Below, piece after piece: positions 40,386-42,186 of a DNA stretch of 42,186 nucleotides. Source of the stretch: JABMMZ01 sp044377005 (lineage in GTDB: Bacteria > Bacteroidota > Bacteroidia > NS11-12g > UBA955); assembly GCA_044377005.1 (NCBI GenBank), contig JBILJV010000016.1:1-42186 (forward strand). The letters are read 5' to 3'. The position numbers were made by a program, and so were the translations under genes. The notes under the pieces are model-generated. The model searched no databases and was not told the origin of the DNA. It saw only the letters and a program-made list of their open reading frames with translations. How positions within the stretch are numbered: the stretch's first letter is position 1; each line of letters opens with the position of its first letter.

Positions 40386-41621
40386 ATGAATTTCAAAACC
40401 TTATTGATGTGGTGTATGTTGATTTCAGTGTTTTACACAGCATCCATCAAAAATGCATTTGGGTTATTTGATTTTTATTGGTTTTATTTAGTTTATCTAA
40501 TTGTTTGGTTGCGTGGTTTTTATGTAGTTGGATTTAAGAAAATTATATTTAATATTTTTTCTATCTCGATAGGAGCAATTATTTTGCTAAGTATATTAAA
40601 TTTTTTTCTTTTTGAATACCCTATTTTTGATTTAAGTAAACAAGCCATAGGCTTTATTTACTGTGGATTAGCTTGGTGGTTGACCATGTATGAATATCAG
40701 CATGATTTTAAACCTATCATGAAGGCCTATTTGGGCGTTGCATTCGTTGCAGCTGCATTGTGTATTCCCGAACAATTATTGCACATTAACAACATTCATA
40801 TTACACCTAAGAAAGGCGCATTTATGGGATTATATAGGTGTTATAGTTTTTGCGAAGAACCGTTTTACTTGGCAATGTTACTTTCCACTGCATTAGTATG
40901 GTATTTACATCAGTGGTCAACCCTTAACAAATATCAGAAAATAGCCGTCTTTTTTCTATTAAATGGCTTATTCATGACCTTTAGTGGGGCTGCCTGGATA
41001 GGAATATTGGTTTATGGTATTTTGGTTATGTTCAAAAAATCAAGTTTAGTCTACAAAGCATTATTAATGATTATTGTTACGCTTATGAGTTTGTTAATAG
41101 GCAGCTATCATGGTACTCAAAAACGCATTTCAGATACCATTGAGATTTTTAAATTATTTCCACATTTGCCAAGTTATCAGCAACTTATAAAAACAAATTC
41201 TTCATCAAGATCTATTTACTTGCATTCAATTACAGCTTGGGAACAGACCAAAAAAAACCCCATAACCGGAGGTGGTTTGGGGAGTCATCAAAACGCTTAT
41301 AATAAAGTGGTTATAGAGCCTTTAAAAAAGAGGTCACAACCATTTGTTGTTCATTTGAATGCTGCAGATGCAGCCTCAGGTTTAATTCGTTGGATATCCG
41401 AAATGGGCTTATTAGGTGGGGGCTTAATTGTTTTGCTATTAGTTCAATTGTTGTATAAGAAGAAAGGCGCTAACAGTGAAGCGGCAGGCTCTTATTGGAT
41501 TATCCATTTAATACACGGAGGGAACTATTTCATCCATGGAAGTTTCATTTTTCTGTTCTTGAATTTCAGGACTTGGCGTTTGGTTCAATTGAATAGAGGC
41601 AATAAAGAAAGCAAACCATAA
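40386..41621 (+). CDS. O-antigen polymerase (Wzy)-like membrane protein
   Basis: A 411-aa protein with about ten hydrophobic helices. The long periplasmic loop contains SSRSIYLHSITAWEQTKKNP, GGGLGSHQNAYNKVVIEPL and a final GSYWIIHLIHGGNYFIHGSF. This resembles the Wzy-type polymerases of Bacteroidota capsule clusters (ITGGGLGSH motif followed by a YWI..GNYF end). It would polymerise lipid-linked repeat units at the outer face of the inner membrane. It is the only plus-strand gene of the cluster. Its last 114 bases overlap the convergent ligase-family gene, and the sequence stays membrane-like up to about base 41590. Confidence 0.75.
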   Translation: MNFKTLLMWCMLISVFYTASIKNAFGLFDFYWFYLVYLIVWLRGFYVVGFKKIIFNIFSISIGAIILLSILNFFLFEYPIFDLSKQAIGFIYCGLAWWLTMYEYQHDFKPIMKAYLGVAFVAAALCIPEQLLHINNIHITPKKGAFMGLYRCYSFCEEPFYLAMLLSTALVWYLHQWSTLNKYQKIAVFFLLNGLFMTFSGAAWIGILVYGILVMFKKSSLVYKALLMIIVTLMSLLIGSYHGTQKRISDTIEIFKLFPHLPSYQQLIKTNSSSRSIYLHSITAWEQTKKNPITGGGLGSHQNAYNKVVIEPLKKRSQPFVVHLNAADAASGLIRWISEMGLLGGGLIVLLLVQLLYKKKGANSEAAGSYWIIHLIHGGNYFIHGSFIFLFLNFRTWRLVQLNRGNKESKP

Positions 41622-42186
41622 TTGCCACGTGTAAGGATTGAGCGATGCCACCATAAAACTCTCAAAGAATGCCATAAAAATAGTGGCAAAAACAAAAGGA
41701 ACTAAACGACGGCTATTGAATTGGTGTTTTACTACATATGTTATTAAACCAATAAGGTATGCCAATAAACCCAATAAGCCAGTATTGAGCCAAATGGTTA
41801 AATATGAATTATGGATATTACCATAATTGTGAATTAACATTGGTAATATTTTATAATAGGCTTTGTCCCAACCAGAATATTCTTCAAAAGAAAACCCATG
41901 GCCCAACCAAAAATTATTTTGAATTTCCATCCAACAAGCTTGCCATATATAAATCCTTCCTGATGCATAAGAAAAGGTATCCAATCGTAACTCCTTTTCG
42001 AGATCAGCAGCCATTACCAATTGCTCAAATAAAAGCATTAAATAGTTATATCCAAGGGTAATACCAATAATTAAAACCAAACCTGCAAAAAAACGCACTC
42101 TAAAAAGACTGAAAACAAAGAAAATAAAAAGTGCAAATATTGAATTTCGAGAACTTGCTATAACAATTGACAACACAAAAACAGAC
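41508..42186 (-). CDS. O-antigen ligase family protein (5' end outside window)
   Basis: At least 225 residues of the C-terminal part, as the frame stays open to the right edge. It shows the ligase/polymerase features VLSIVIASSRNSIFALFIFF (helix with the SSRNS motif), SGRIYIWQACWMEIQNNFWL, GHGFSFEEY and MLIHNYGNIHNSYLTIWLNT, followed by further helices and a polar tail. The HN-x-Y/N motif in the large periplasmic loop is typical of Wzy_C proteins, which join or polymerise glycans. The polar tail (about 35 residues) is encoded opposite the end of the Wzy-like gene, a 114-base convergent overlap. Confidence 0.85.
   Translation of the reverse strand, partial: SVFVLSIVIASSRNSIFALFIFFVFSLFRVRFFAGLVLIIGITLGYNYLMLLFEQLVMAADLEKELRLDTFSYASGRIYIWQACWMEIQNNFWLGHGFSFEEYSGWDKAYYKILPMLIHNYGNIHNSYLTIWLNTGLLGLLAYLIGLITYVVKHQFNSRRLVPFVFATIFMAFFESFMVASLNPYTWQLWFAFFIASIQLNQTPSPEIQEQKNETSMDEIVPSVY

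Overview
The window is AT-rich chromosomal DNA from a member of the Bacteroidota. Three things point there: two secreted proteins with type IX secretion (T9SS) C-terminal sorting domains, a LytTR response regulator paired with a beta-propeller/Y_Y_Y histidine kinase, and many promoters matching the Bacteroidota -7 box TAnnTTTG with no Shine-Dalgarno sequences. The gene mix (ribD beside prmC, YigZ, a fused E1 alpha/beta 2-oxoacid dehydrogenase, pruA, fRMsr, uvrA) would suit Chitinophagales, Flavobacteriales or Saprospirales. I cannot fix the genus.

1-8864 is mostly housekeeping: the start of prmC, a GT2/methyltransferase pair, ribD, a probable outer-membrane protein, an EamA transporter, and a yigZ / 801-aa exported protein / MFS transporter operon. 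At 8871-9080 a perfect TAnnTTTG box is followed by an RNA-like segment closed by an exact 11-bp helix, a candidate 6S-type RNA.

9105-20685 is an accessory, mainly minus-strand surface and regulation island. It holds a LytTR regulator and its 979-aa sensor kinase, an OmpA-like lipoprotein, a 96-aa protein of unknown function, two paralogous secreted tail-fibre-like proteins (one ending in a phage-collar domain, the other in a possible jelly roll), an ORF6N protein with a perfect inverted repeat in its coding sequence, a T9SS cargo protein, and two unusual receiver proteins. One of these keeps the phospho-acceptor Asp but lacks a DNA-binding domain. The other has a LuxR HTH but lacks the Asp. 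The collar gene carries an apparent one-base frameshift in a five-base homopolymer right at its conserved C-terminus.

20858-34935 returns to metabolism and repair: a nucleoid-associated protein, the E1 alpha-beta fusion, a transglutaminase-like lipoprotein, pruA-msrC, a glycine-rich T9SS cargo protein, and uvrA followed by a GT-C membrane enzyme and a lipoprotein.

35016-42186 is an exopolysaccharide/O-antigen cluster: GT2, WcaF-like acetyltransferase, GT4, asparagine synthase and GT4 in one tightly overlapping minus-strand operon, a divergent Wzy-like polymerase, and the end of an O-antigen ligase-family gene that runs off the window.

Five genes start only 1-7 nt after a TAnnTTTG box, which predicts leaderless mRNAs. 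For ribD and the transglutaminase-like lipoprotein, the start that best fits both the promoter and the protein family is ATT. No intergenic gap exceeds 300 bases, and I saw no tRNA, rRNA, insertion sequence or CRISPR array.
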